Shown: in pieces, positions 1 through 7,231 of the stretch
Layout of the letters: each line of letters begins with the position of its first letter
Numbering within the stretch: position 1 is the first letter of the stretch
Assembly (NCBI GenBank): GCA_002482505.1
Contig: DLGD01000002.1
Coordinates: 1-53,436 of the forward strand
Reading direction: 5' to 3'
Length of the DNA: 53,436 nt
From: Christensenella sp. UBA7703
Lineage (GTDB): Bacteria > Bacillota > Clostridia > Christensenellales > CAG-138
Notes under the pieces: model-generated
What the model saw: only the letters and a program-made list of their open reading frames with translations
Told to the model about the DNA's origin: nothing
Database searches by the model: none
Position numbers and translations under genes: made by a program

Positions 1-37
1 TCTGTTTTTCTTGACACATTACACACGGGTCTTTTTT

Positions 38-66
38 TTGCGCCGCGCAATGGAGCGCAGTATAAT
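38..66 (+). promoter_or_regulatory. Promoter of the DUF1232 gene
   Basis: A perfect -10 box TATAAT (61-66) lies 17 bp after a weak -35 TTGCGC (38-43). The start codon is 29 bp downstream, with AAGGAG before it. The better-looking TTGACA at 11-16 is too far from this -10 box to pair with it. Confidence 0.55.
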
Positions 67-94
67 AGAAAAAAGCAACAAGTAAGGAGCCGAT

Positions 95-469
95 ATGTCG
101 CTCAAAGACCGCGCTAAACAGCTCAAAACCGATATCCCCGCCGTGTTTCTCGCGCTCCGGCGGCGGGAGACGCCGTGGTATGCCAAGCTCCTCGCGGGGT
201 TGACGGTCGGTTACGCGCTCTCGCCGATCGACCTGATTCCGGACTTTATTCCCGTACTGGGGTATCTGGATGATCTGATCATCCTGCCCGCGCTGGTCGC
301 GCTCACCATTCGCTGTGTTCCGGCCGAGGTGATGGCCGAGTGCCGCGTGGAGGCGGAGGGGATGTGGAGCAGCGGCAAGCCAAAGCGCTGGTATTATGCG
401 CTGCCGATCGTGCTGGTTTGGCTGTTGGTCGTGTTCCTCGTCGTCCGCGCAATCGTGATCAAGCAATAG
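95..469 (+). CDS. DUF1232 family membrane protein
   Basis: A 124-residue protein with the DUF1232 signature: the run YALSPIDLIPDFIPVLGYLDD at about residues 40-60, with its SPIDLIPDFIP core. A hydrophobic helix follows at about 61-72, and a second clear membrane helix lies at the C-terminus (about 101-120). The family is widespread in bacteria (YkvA type) and its function is unresolved. The start is supported by AAGGAG about 8 bp upstream. It is monocistronic, convergent with the DUF1801 gene and separated from it by a terminator. Confidence 0.85.
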   Translation: MSLKDRAKQLKTDIPAVFLALRRRETPWYAKLLAGLTVGYALSPIDLIPDFIPVLGYLDDLIILPALVALTIRCVPAEVMAECRVEAEGMWSSGKPKRWYYALPIVLVWLLVVFLVVRAIVIKQ

Positions 470-494
470 AGATATCGCACAAACGCAAACAAAC

Positions 495-532
495 AATCCC
501 CGTCCGAATTTGCTTCCGGCGGGGATTTTTTT
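495..532 (+). terminator. Rho-independent terminator after the DUF1232 gene
   Basis: AATCCCCG (495-502) pairs with CGGGGATT (520-527) and a T run follows to 532. It lies between two convergent genes and reads best on the plus strand. Confidence 0.8.
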
Positions 533-542
533 CGTATCAAAC

Positions 543-896
543 TTACTTTTTCTTCGCGAGGTTTTGTTCTTTACGAAACGCCGTGATACGCTTCACCAAA
601 TCCAGCGGAAGGGGCTGATCCAGAGGGAACTGCACCGTGCCTTTGCTGAGCTTGTATGCACCAAGCTCGCCTGCAAACGTCTCGATTCCGTCCGCGCCGG
701 GGTAGAAGCCGATGTGGCTCTTGTAGCCGGCGAAGTGCACAACGTTTCCCTTGAGGAAGAACGTCGGGATGCCGTAGGCGATCTTCTCCGTTGCGTCGGG
801 GATGATCTCCAGAATCGCCTCGCGCATCTGGTTCAGCTTCGGCTGAATCTCTGGCGGTTGCTGAAGGATGTAGTCGGTGATGGGGGTAGGGGTCAT
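543..896 (-). CDS. DUF1801 (YdhG-like) family protein
   Basis: A 117-residue soluble protein of the DUF1801/YdhG family. It carries the typical stretch from AILEIIPDATEKIAYGIPTF through the aromatic sheet FAGYKSHIGFYPG, and ends with a basic helix rich in Lys and Gln. B. subtilis YdhG/Fra, a frataxin-like iron chaperone, belongs to this family, but that role is not proven for most members and is only a suggestion here. The start is well supported: GGAGGTGA sits at 903-910 on the minus strand, just upstream of the ATG. Confidence 0.85.
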   Translation of the reverse strand: MTPTPITDYILQQPPEIQPKLNQMREAILEIIPDATEKIAYGIPTFFLKGNVVHFAGYKSHIGFYPGADGIETFAGELGAYKLSKGTVQFPLDQPLPLDLVKRITAFRKEQNLAKKK

Positions 897-1032
897 AGCG
901 ATTCACCTCCTATAGAAGTGATTTTAGTATAGCATATCGGGAGGTGGGGGTGTGTGAGGGGGTTACGGAGGGAGGGGGTAGAAGTTTATCTTGAATTGAT
1001 ATTAAGCGGTAAATGACAGTAAAGGAGTTACT

Positions 1033-1078
1033 ATTTGTTGTCAAGAAATGATTTGTTGTCAAGAAATGATTTGTTGAC
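1033..1078 (+). repeat. 18-bp tandem repeat, about 2.5 copies
   Basis: ATTTGTTGTCAAGAAATG occurs at 1033-1050 and again at 1051-1068. The first ten bases of a third copy follow at 1069-1078 with one change, producing the TTGAC of a -35 box. The array lies between the DUF1801 gene and the deaminase gene, in A+T-rich DNA. It could be an operator or part of a non-coding RNA gene; the sequence alone does not decide. Confidence 0.9.
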
Positions 1079-1102
1079 GTAACGTGAATCGATATGTAAA
1101 AT
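1074..1102 (+). promoter_or_regulatory. Promoter of the deaminase gene
   Basis: TTGACG (1074-1079), a 17-bp spacer and TAAAAT (1097-1102). The -35 box is formed by the end of the 18-bp repeat array. Transcription would start near 1109, giving a leader of about 44 nt before the ATG at 1153. Confidence 0.6.
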
Positions 1103-1152
1103 ACAAATATAGAAAGTTGCAAATCTCAAATCTTGTGACATGGACATGAATA

Positions 1153-2376
1153 ATGGAACGTATAATTTTTGGACTTACTGGTGCATTCGGAAGCGGTTGT
1201 TCATTTTTAGCTGAACACTTTTTCGTGAAGAACTTTGCTTATCGAAAATACTCATTATCTGACGAGTTGAAACATAAGTATGCTTTAGAAAATGGTGAAG
1301 AGTATAAAAGTCGTTCTGATCTTCAGAAATTTGGGAATGAAGTTCGCCGCGCTGATATTGCCGCGTTAGCGAAAGCTGTCCTAGTTAAGATAAACGCAGA
1401 TGATATAGCTGAGCAAGAAAGAGCAAAAACAGATGGTAAAGAATACCATCAGGCTCCGATTATTATTGATAGTATAAGAAACCCAGCTGAAATTGAGTTT
1501 TTTCGAGCAAACTGTCCTAGCTTCGTCCTGTTCGCAATTTTTGCAGACTATGATACTCGTTGGGACAGAGTTAAAGCAGACTATAATGAATCAAAGGATG
1601 CGTTTGACAGGGATGAAGCAAAGGATCAGGGGAGCAACGAGCCTTCATATGGGCAGAGAATCACCTCATGCTTTTTTCAAGCAGATGTCGTAATATCGAA
1701 TAATTCTGAAATCAACCCAGATAGTCCAAATGAAGCATTTGAGAATATGCGAAAGAATCTTCTCAATTACACGAAAGCTTTTAGTGAACCAACAAAGTCA
1801 AAACCCACTATCCAAGAGACAGTCATGGCAATGGCATATGCCGTTGGGAGGCGCTCAAAATGCATTAAGCGGCGTGTAGGGGCTGTTATAGTAGACGGAA
1901 AAATGAGAGTACTCAGTACCGGGTTTAACGCTGCTCCTGTGGGACTAAAGGACTGCGAACAACAGATCGGAAATTGCTACAGGGCAACTAAAAAGAAAAA
2001 ACTTCATGGAGAAATACATAGAAGAATACTCATGGATTTTCCGTCTTGCGAAACCAAGGTAGCAGACGATATCATTTCGAAGTTCAAGATATTGGAATTG
2101 TGTCGCGCTTTACACGCTGAAGAGAATGCAATTCTTAGTTTGGTTGGGCATTCGTTTGGAACGGATTTGACGGAAGCCACGTTATACACAACAACTTATC
2201 CGTGCAATTTATGCGCGAATAAAATAGTTCAAGTTGGAATTAAGCATGTTATTTATTTCGAGCCATATCCCGTAAAAGAAGCCAAAAAGATATTTGAAGA
2301 AGCAAAGGTAAAGGCGGAAGGGTTCGAAGGAGTCACATTTCGGGCGTTTTTCAGAGCATTTAACTTTGAAGAATAA
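1153..2376 (+). CDS. P-loop / dCMP deaminase fusion, AvcD-like candidate defence protein
   Basis: A 407-residue two-domain protein. Residues 1-200 look like a nucleotide-kinase-type P-loop domain, beginning GLTGAFGSGCS, where the usual Walker A lysine is a cysteine (C16). Residues about 220-400 form a cytidine/deoxycytidylate deaminase domain with zinc ligands H321 and E323 (HAEENAI) and C351/C354 (PCNLC). A kinase-like domain fused to a dC deaminase is the layout of phage-defence enzymes that drain dCTP/dCMP pools (AvcD of Vibrio, dCTP deaminase systems). Defence is inferred from that resemblance; ordinary dCMP deaminase activity is the alternative. The ribosome site is weak. Codon use is much more A+T-rich than in the flanking genes, which suggests transfer. 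Confidence 0.8.
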   Translation: MERIIFGLTGAFGSGCSFLAEHFFVKNFAYRKYSLSDELKHKYALENGEEYKSRSDLQKFGNEVRRADIAALAKAVLVKINADDIAEQERAKTDGKEYHQAPIIIDSIRNPAEIEFFRANCPSFVLFAIFADYDTRWDRVKADYNESKDAFDRDEAKDQGSNEPSYGQRITSCFFQADVVISNNSEINPDSPNEAFENMRKNLLNYTKAFSEPTKSKPTIQETVMAMAYAVGRRSKCIKRRVGAVIVDGKMRVLSTGFNAAPVGLKDCEQQIGNCYRATKKKKLHGEIHRRILMDFPSCETKVADDIISKFKILELCRALHAEENAILSLVGHSFGTDLTEATLYTTTYPCNLCANKIVQVGIKHVIYFEPYPVKEAKKIFEEAKVKAEGFEGVTFRAFFRAFNFEE

Positions 2377-2448
2377 ACTCATTGACACGATTGTTAAAAT
2401 AAAATAACATAAACAGTAATTATCTATGAATTAAAAGGGGATGAAATT

Positions 2449-2640
2449 GTGCGTGTGTTTTGCCCAAGATGTGGCCGATTGGCAGAGTATGATCCATATT
2501 ATGGAAGAACTTACTGTACATCTTGTAGTTGGAGCAGTGAACGTACTCAGGAAGCAATAAGAAGATCAATTGTAGGTGTAAAGATTTCTTGCTCACCCCC
2601 AGCTAGATATGAGAGCAAAGAGAAACTTAGATTCAACTAA
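2449..2640 (+). CDS. 63-residue zinc-ribbon protein
   Basis: It starts at GTG 2449, with AAAAGGGG eight bases upstream. Residues 5-26 contain two CxxC knuckles (FCPRCG and YCTSCSW), forming a compact zinc ribbon. The tail is basic, with one further Cys near residue 48. No family beyond 'zinc ribbon' is recognised. It lies 72 bp after the deaminase gene, shares its A+T-rich composition and has a terminator right behind it, so the two probably form one transcription unit. It may be an accessory or nucleic-acid-binding partner, but no function can be claimed. Confidence 0.65.
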   Translation: MRVFCPRCGRLAEYDPYYGRTYCTSCSWSSERTQEAIRRSIVGVKISCSPPARYESKEKLRFN

Positions 2641-2647
2641 TTTAAAC

Positions 2648-2682
2648 ATGGCGGATGCTTTGAACTTAGCATCCGCCATTAT
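2648..2682 (+). terminator. Terminator closing the deaminase / zinc-ribbon unit
   Basis: A perfect 12-bp stem: ATGGCGGATGCT (2648-2659) with AGCATCCGCCAT (2668-2679) and an 8-nt loop. The T tract that follows is short, so termination may be partial. Confidence 0.65.
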
Positions 2683-2756
2683 CGTAATAAAGTCACCGAC
2701 TATCGATCCCGATTTATCGTATGCTTGTTCCAAACGAGAAAGGTACACATCTTTTT

Positions 2757-3002
2757 ATGGAACAGGACGCAACAAAACCTAAGCCAAAACAGAATAGTTG
2801 GAAACGATATTTGCCGATGATGATTCTCGCAGTAGTGGGTGCCATCGCCGGCTTTTTGTATTATCGTTTGGTCGGCTGCGCAAGCGGCGCATGCCCCATC
2901 ACGTCCAATCCATATATTTCAACCGCTTACGGCGGCGTGATCGGTGTTCTACTTGGCTATATCGTTACCCCGGGAAAGAAAAAGGAGGATCAGGGCGCAT
3001 GA
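2757..3002 (+). CDS. DUF6132 family small membrane protein
   Basis: An 81-residue protein with a basic N-terminus and two membrane helices (about 17-34 and 52-69). Between them is the family's loop GCASGACPITSNPYIS, with two cysteines. DUF6132 genes commonly sit next to sulfur-transfer or rhodanese-type genes. Here the stop overlaps the next start by ATGA, so it is translationally coupled to the 821-residue persulfide protein. The ATG at 2757 is preferred because it follows GAGAAAGG; an in-frame ATG at 2721 would add 12 residues without a ribosome site. A role in moving sulfur species across the membrane is inference from context. Confidence 0.8.
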   Translation: MEQDATKPKPKQNSWKRYLPMMILAVVGAIAGFLYYRLVGCASGACPITSNPYISTAYGGVIGVLLGYIVTPGKKKEDQGA

Positions 3003-5464
3003 AAAAAGTTGTCATCATCGGCGGCGTGGCGGGTGGAGCCAGCTGCGCTGCGAGACTGCGCAGGCTCGACGAAACCGCGCAAATCGTACTCTTGGAGCGG
3101 GGAGAATACATCTCCTACGCAAACTGCGGCTTACCCTATCACGTGGGCGACGTGATCAAAACCCGCGCGGCGTTGCTGCTGCAAACGCCGGAAGCGATGC
3201 GGGCGAAGTTTGGCATTGACGTCCGCGTACAAAACGAAGTCCTCTCCATCGACCGCGAGAAGAAGACCGTTTTGGTCAAGCGCGTGGACTCCGGTGAAAC
3301 CTATACCGAACCCTACGACGTGCTGGTGGTCTCCACCGGTTCCTCGCCGCTCAAACCGCCGATCCCCGGCATCGATTCCTCCCGCGTGCAGACGCTCTGG
3401 ACGGTGCCGGATACCGACCGCATCCGCGCGCTCGTGCGCGAGCAGGGCGTGAAGAGCGCCGCTGTCATCGGCGGCGGCTTCATCGGCCTTGAGATGGCGG
3501 AAAACCTCCGTCACGCGGGCCTGAATGTCAGCCTCATCGAGGCGCTGGATCAGGTCATGTCGCCGATCGATTTTGAGATGGCGCAGCTGCTGCACGAAAC
3601 CATCGAACAAAACGGGGTCGACCTGTACCTCGGCGACGCGGTGGATTCCTTCCACGACGTGGTGGGCGGTGTGGACATCAAGCTCAAGAGCGGCAAAACC
3701 GTCTCGGCGGAGCTGGTGATTCTCTCCATCGGCGTGCGGCCCAACGGCCAGCTTGCCAAAGAGGCGGGCTTGAGTGTCAACGCGCGCGGCGGCATCGTGG
3801 TCAACGACCATATGCTTTCTTCCGATCCTTCGATCTATGCCGTTGGCGATGTGGTCGAGGTCGAGGATTTCATCAGCAAGGATCAGACGATGATTCCGCT
3901 GGCAGGCCCCGCCAATAAGCAGGGGCGCATCGCGGCGGACAACATCGCAGGACTCGACGCTGCTTACCACGGCACGCAGGGCTCGTCGATCGCCAAGGTG
4001 TTTGACCTCACGGTCGCCAGCACGGGCGAAAATGAGAAGACGCTGCTCAAGCGCGGGCTGGTCAAAGGGAAAGACTTTGAAGCCATCATCATCACGCAGA
4101 ACAACCACGCGAGCTATTACCCCGGCGCGGTGCCGATGACGCTCAAGCTGCTCTTCACCAGAGACGGCAAGCAGATTCTCGGCGCGCAGATCGTCGGCAA
4201 AGACGGCGTGGACAAGCGCATCGATGTCATTGGCGTGGCAACGCGTATGGGCGCTTCGGTGCTCGATCTCAAGGAGCTGGAGTTTGCCTATGCGCCGCCG
4301 TACTCCTCGGCAAAAGACCCGGTCAACATGCTCGGCTTCGTTGCGGAAAACGTGTTGAACGGGCTCGTGAAGATCGCGCCCTGGAACATCGCGGAGGCGA
4401 ACAAGGACGCGGTATTGCTGGACGTGCGCGAGGACGCGGAGCTGCTCGCGTTCACGATTCCGGGCGCGGTGCAAATCCCGCTGGGGCAGCTCCGAGGCCG
4501 CCTTGGCGAGTTGGATGCAACGAAGACCTATGTCGTCTTCTGCGCAATCGGTGTTCGCGCCTACAACGGCGCGCGCATCCTCAACCAGCACGGCTTTGCA
4601 GATGTTCTGGTCTATCCCGGCGGAGCGAGGTTCTATCAATCGACGCATTATAAGGAGGTTGCCCCCATGCCCTATACGAAGAACGAACCGGTTCATGACA
4701 GCGGCCATGCGGAGACTGCCAATATCCCCGTCGCGGCGATGCGCATCGATTGCAGCGGCATGCAGTGCCCGGGCCCGATCATGAAGGTCTTTGAAACCAT
4801 GAAGGAGATGAAGGACGGGCAGGTCATGGAAGTCTCCGCGAGCGATCCGGGCTTTGCGCGGGACATCGTCGCCTGGGCGCGGCGCACAAACAACACGCTG
4901 CTGGCCAACGAAAAGCGCGGCAACGATTATGTTGCGCTGGTCAAAAAAGGCACGGGTGCTGCTGTAACCCAACAGGTTCCGCAGAGCATGGCGGGCGACG
5001 GCAAGACGATTATCGTCTTTAGCGGAGACCTCGACAAAGTGCTCGCAAGCTTCATCATCGCAAACGGCGCGGCGGCGATGGGCAGGCCCGTGACGATGTT
5101 CTTCACCTTCTGGGGGCTGAATGTCCTGCGCAAGGCCAGCAAGGTGAAGGGGCAAAAGAGCTTCATCGAGGCAATGTTTGGCGGCATGATGCCGCGCGGT
5201 TCCACCAAGCTCAAGCTCAGCAAGCTGAACATGCTGGGCATGGGCACCGCCATGATGAAGATGGTCATGCGCAAGAAGAATGTCGATTCGCTCGAAACCT
5301 TGATTCAGAAGGCGATGAAGGCGGGCGTGAAGATCGTCGCCTGCACGATGAGCATGGATATCATGGGCATTCAGGAGAAAGAGCTGATCGAAGGCGTGGA
5401 GCTTGGCGGCGTTGGTGCCTATCTGGGCGACGCCGAAGAGAGCAACGTCAACCTCTTTATCTAA
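2999..5464 (+). CDS. CoA-disulfide reductase-like / rhodanese / TusA / DsrE fusion
   Basis: An 821-residue cytoplasmic protein with four modules. (1) A pyridine-nucleotide disulfide oxidoreductase at about 1-440, with the FAD motif GGVAGG, the redox Cys C43 in YANCGLPYHVGD as in CoA-disulfide and NADH:persulfide reductases, and a dimerisation part. (2) A rhodanese domain at about 458-545 with active Cys C515 (CAIGVR). (3) TusA at about 581-652 with CPGP at 590-593. (4) A DsrE-like domain at about 665-821 with C782 in ACTMSMD. All catalytic cysteines are present. Such fusions are expected to reduce or relay persulfides from CoA, glutathione-like thiols or polysulfide. AAGGAGG supports the start, which overlaps the DUF6132 stop. 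The true acceptor is not known. Confidence 0.88.
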   Translation: MKKVVIIGGVAGGASCAARLRRLDETAQIVLLERGEYISYANCGLPYHVGDVIKTRAALLLQTPEAMRAKFGIDVRVQNEVLSIDREKKTVLVKRVDSGETYTEPYDVLVVSTGSSPLKPPIPGIDSSRVQTLWTVPDTDRIRALVREQGVKSAAVIGGGFIGLEMAENLRHAGLNVSLIEALDQVMSPIDFEMAQLLHETIEQNGVDLYLGDAVDSFHDVVGGVDIKLKSGKTVSAELVILSIGVRPNGQLAKEAGLSVNARGGIVVNDHMLSSDPSIYAVGDVVEVEDFISKDQTMIPLAGPANKQGRIAADNIAGLDAAYHGTQGSSIAKVFDLTVASTGENEKTLLKRGLVKGKDFEAIIITQNNHASYYPGAVPMTLKLLFTRDGKQILGAQIVGKDGVDKRIDVIGVATRMGASVLDLKELEFAYAPPYSSAKDPVNMLGFVAENVLNGLVKIAPWNIAEANKDAVLLDVREDAELLAFTIPGAVQIPLGQLRGRLGELDATKTYVVFCAIGVRAYNGARILNQHGFADVLVYPGGARFYQSTHYKEVAPMPYTKNEPVHDSGHAETANIPVAAMRIDCSGMQCPGPIMKVFETMKEMKDGQVMEVSASDPGFARDIVAWARRTNNTLLANEKRGNDYVALVKKGTGAAVTQQVPQSMAGDGKTIIVFSGDLDKVLASFIIANGAAAMGRPVTMFFTFWGLNVLRKASKVKGQKSFIEAMFGGMMPRGSTKLKLSKLNMLGMGTAMMKMVMRKKNVDSLETLIQKAMKAGVKIVACTMSMDIMGIQEKELIEGVELGGVGAYLGDAEESNVNLFI

Positions 5465-5735
5465 AACGATTCGATTGAAACACGGGCGCGCGGTGGAAAC
5501 ACTGAGCGTCCTCAGAATATCGACAAACCCCGCTAAGGGGGTATGGGGGATCGAAAATCCCCCATCTTCCAATCAAATTCGGCGATTCATTCGCTGAATT
5601 TGCTAAAAATGGCGCGTTTAGCGGTATTTTTTACCCAAAGTAAAACCCCATCGGCGAAGCCCGCAGGACTTTGCCGATGGGCTAAGGACGCGCGGTGGAA
5701 ACACTGCGCGTCTTTTTGCGTCAAACAGTGAGGAA
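5465..5735 (+). repeat. Spacer with a repeated GCGCGGTGGAAACACTG motif and several hairpins
   Basis: The 389-bp gap before the next gene contains no ORF I support. GCGCGGTGGAAACACTG occurs at 5488-5504 and again at 5690-5706. Between them are two hairpins: ATGGGGGA/TCCCCCAT (5543-5550 with 5558-5565) and CCCATCGGC/GCCGATGGG (5647-5655 with 5673-5681). The second repeat copy is the loop side of the terminator at 5687-5717. The layout looks like a small mobile or dispersed intergenic element rather than a riboswitch. Confidence 0.6.
5687..5717 (+). terminator. Rho-independent terminator
   Basis: GACGCGC (5687-5693) pairs with GCGCGTC (5706-5712) and TTTTT follows. It lies 220 bp after the sulfur-transfer gene and before the next promoter. 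Confidence 0.75.
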
Positions 5736-5763
5736 TTGAGTTTTTTTAAAAAAAGATTATAAT
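5736..5763 (+). promoter_or_regulatory. Promoter of the 142-residue hypothetical gene
   Basis: TTGAGT (5736-5741), a 16-bp A/T-rich spacer and a perfect TATAAT (5758-5763). The leader to the ATG at 5854 is about 85 nt. Confidence 0.65.
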
Positions 5764-5853
5764 AAAAGCATCACAAAATAGTTCAAATAATCATCTCATT
5801 TCTGTCCGTATTTTCGTCCAACATAAAACGGAATCATTGAGGAGGAGAGCCGT

Positions 5854-6282
5854 ATGAAACAGGATCTGATGCAAGAAATCGTGTCTCAGCTTTCCGCACT
5901 CGGACTATCGGCGGCAGCATCCGATCAAACCGACCTGATCGTTGACGAGGAGCTGGTGGACGTCGCCTTCTCCACGGGCAAAAAGAAACTCAAATTCGAG
6001 GCGATGATCCTGCTCGACGAGGGCGACAAAACCGTAAAGATGTATGAGAAAACGACGGAAGTCAGCGTCGGGCTCTCCTTCGGCATGAGCGGGGAAACCT
6101 CGTTTCAGAGCGGAAAGACGCTGATGCGCAAGGTGAAATGTGTGCAGTATGACCCGACCGGCAAGGTGCTGGAGTACAACTTTGACCTCGGCGCAGTCAG
6201 CAAGGCGGTCAAGAGTGCGGCGCTTTCGCACGGCTGGGGATTCAAAACGGTACTTTTGAAGAAAAATGCAATGAAACGGTGA
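5854..6282 (+). CDS. Conserved-looking hypothetical protein, 142 aa
   Basis: A soluble protein with an N-terminal amphipathic helix (about 1-20), then an alternating beta pattern. The middle contains EKTTEVSVGLSFGMSGETSF and SGKTLMRKVKCVQYDPTGKV, and the C-terminus is basic. There is no signal peptide or membrane helix. I do not recognise a named family. The start is well supported by GAGGAGGAG. It is monocistronic, with its own promoter and a terminator about 120 bp downstream. Confidence 0.75.
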   Translation: MKQDLMQEIVSQLSALGLSAAASDQTDLIVDEELVDVAFSTGKKKLKFEAMILLDEGDKTVKMYEKTTEVSVGLSFGMSGETSFQSGKTLMRKVKCVQYDPTGKVLEYNFDLGAVSKAVKSAALSHGWGFKTVLLKKNAMKR

Positions 6283-6404
6283 TTTTTAGAAAAAACCGCA
6301 TAACTTGTGCAAAAAACCGCTTGCAAGCAGATTAAATACTTATTACAATGTAACGGCTGGAGAATTTCATGTGAATGCGTGATCCAAGCGGAGCGTACGG
6401 TGAG

Positions 6405-6439
6405 CCGCCTGAAGGAGAAAAATCCCGGAGGCGGTTTTG
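6405..6439 (+). terminator. Terminator in the 314-bp gap after the hypothetical gene
   Basis: CCGCCT (6405-6410) pairs with AGGCGG (6429-6434), followed by TTTTGCGTTTTTT. Apart from this hairpin and a -10-like TATAAT at 6558-6563, the gap 6283-6596 holds nothing I can support. Confidence 0.6.
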
Positions 6440-6596
6440 CGTTTTTTGGCCTGTTTTTTTGCGGGCAGAGCGTAACGGAAAAAACGCGATCAGGTCTCGT
6501 TGTGCAGGTTTTTCGTGCTGTTCACATTCCGCGCTATCCAAGAACAACGCGGTATGATATAATTCCATCAATTCTATGACACGGAGGAACACACGC

Positions 6597-6977
6597 ATGG
6601 CAGACGTCGTATGGAAGGATCGCAAGCGCATCATCTTCGGCTTGCCGTGGACGTTTACGCGATATTCCCTCACGCAGGACAAGCTCGTCATCGACACCGG
6701 CTTCATCAGCCGCAAAGAGGACGAAATCCGCCTTTATCGTATTCTGGACATTACACTGGATCGCCCGCTGAGCCAGCGCATCTGGGGCCTTGGCACCATC
6801 CGCCTCAACACGGCGGATAAGAGCGCGCCGGAAGTTTCGATCAAGCGCATCAAGCGTGCCAAAGAGATCAAAGAGATGCTCTCGGACATGGTGGAAAAAG
6901 AGCGGGACGAAAAGCGCATCGCCGCGCGCGAGTTCATGGGCTACGGCGATATGGACGATTCGGACAACATCAATTAA
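6597..6977 (+). CDS. Bacterial PH domain (DUF304/YdbS-like) protein
   Basis: A 126-residue protein matching the bacterial PH-domain pattern: DKLVIDTGFISRKEDEIRLY, LYRILDITLDRPLSQRIWGLG and IRLNTADKSAPEV at about 30-85. A charged helical tail follows, rich in Lys, Glu and Arg. Most YdbS-type proteins carry membrane helices before this domain; this one has none and should be cytoplasmic. The role of such domains is not established. ATG 6597 is chosen because GGAGG (6583-6587) is nine bases upstream; an in-frame ATG at 6576 lies before that ribosome site. A TATAAT at 6558-6563 may be its -10 box, though the -35 is poor. Confidence 0.8.
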   Translation: MADVVWKDRKRIIFGLPWTFTRYSLTQDKLVIDTGFISRKEDEIRLYRILDITLDRPLSQRIWGLGTIRLNTADKSAPEVSIKRIKRAKEIKEMLSDMVEKERDEKRIAAREFMGYGDMDDSDNIN

Positions 6978-6994
6978 TCACAATCGAACGGTTC

Positions 6995-7036
6995 AAACGG
7001 GCAGACGCAACTCTTGCGTTTACCCGTTTTCTTTTA
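6995..7036 (+). terminator. Rho-independent terminator after the PH-domain gene
   Basis: AAACGGG and AGACGCAA pair with TTGCGTTT and CCCGTTT around a CTC loop, with one small bulge. TTTTCTTTT follows. Confidence 0.8.
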
Positions 7037-7153
7037 TCCTCACATCGTTTGTTGACCGATCAGGCTCTTAAGAAGGCATCCTTTCGCACATCACCTTTTT
7101 TAATATTGATAAACACTGTGTTGAAATTTAAACACGTTTCTTTCTAAAACCGA

Positions 7154-7181
7154 TTGAATTAGAGGTTCGACCTGATATAAT
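7154..7181 (+). promoter_or_regulatory. Promoter of the DUF5058 / M20 operon
   Basis: TTGAAT (7154-7159), a 16-bp spacer and TATAAT (7176-7181), followed by AT-rich DNA. The leader to the ATG at 7232 is about 45 nt. Confidence 0.6.
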
Positions 7182-7231
7182 ATACAAAATATATAATCTT
7201 TCTCGTGTTTTATTTAGAAGGGAGTATAGGG

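Noticed and set aside
11..16. TTGACA near the left edge as a -35 box
   Set aside because: The TATAAT at 61-66 is 44 bp away and no -10 box lies at 17 bp.
1033..1078. Tandem repeats as a CRISPR array
   Set aside because: The copies abut directly with no spacers, and there are no cas genes.
910..1122. Minus-strand 70-codon frame over the 18-bp repeats (TNHFLT repeated)
   Set aside because: It needs a TTG start without a good ribosome site and no domain is visible; its repeats simply reflect the DNA repeat. A small RNA is still possible there.
3131..5572. Open frame of about 813 codons on the minus strand
   Set aside because: It lies antisense to the persulfide fusion and has Arg/His/Asp-rich, family-less content. 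It is a by-product of GC-rich codon use in the real gene.
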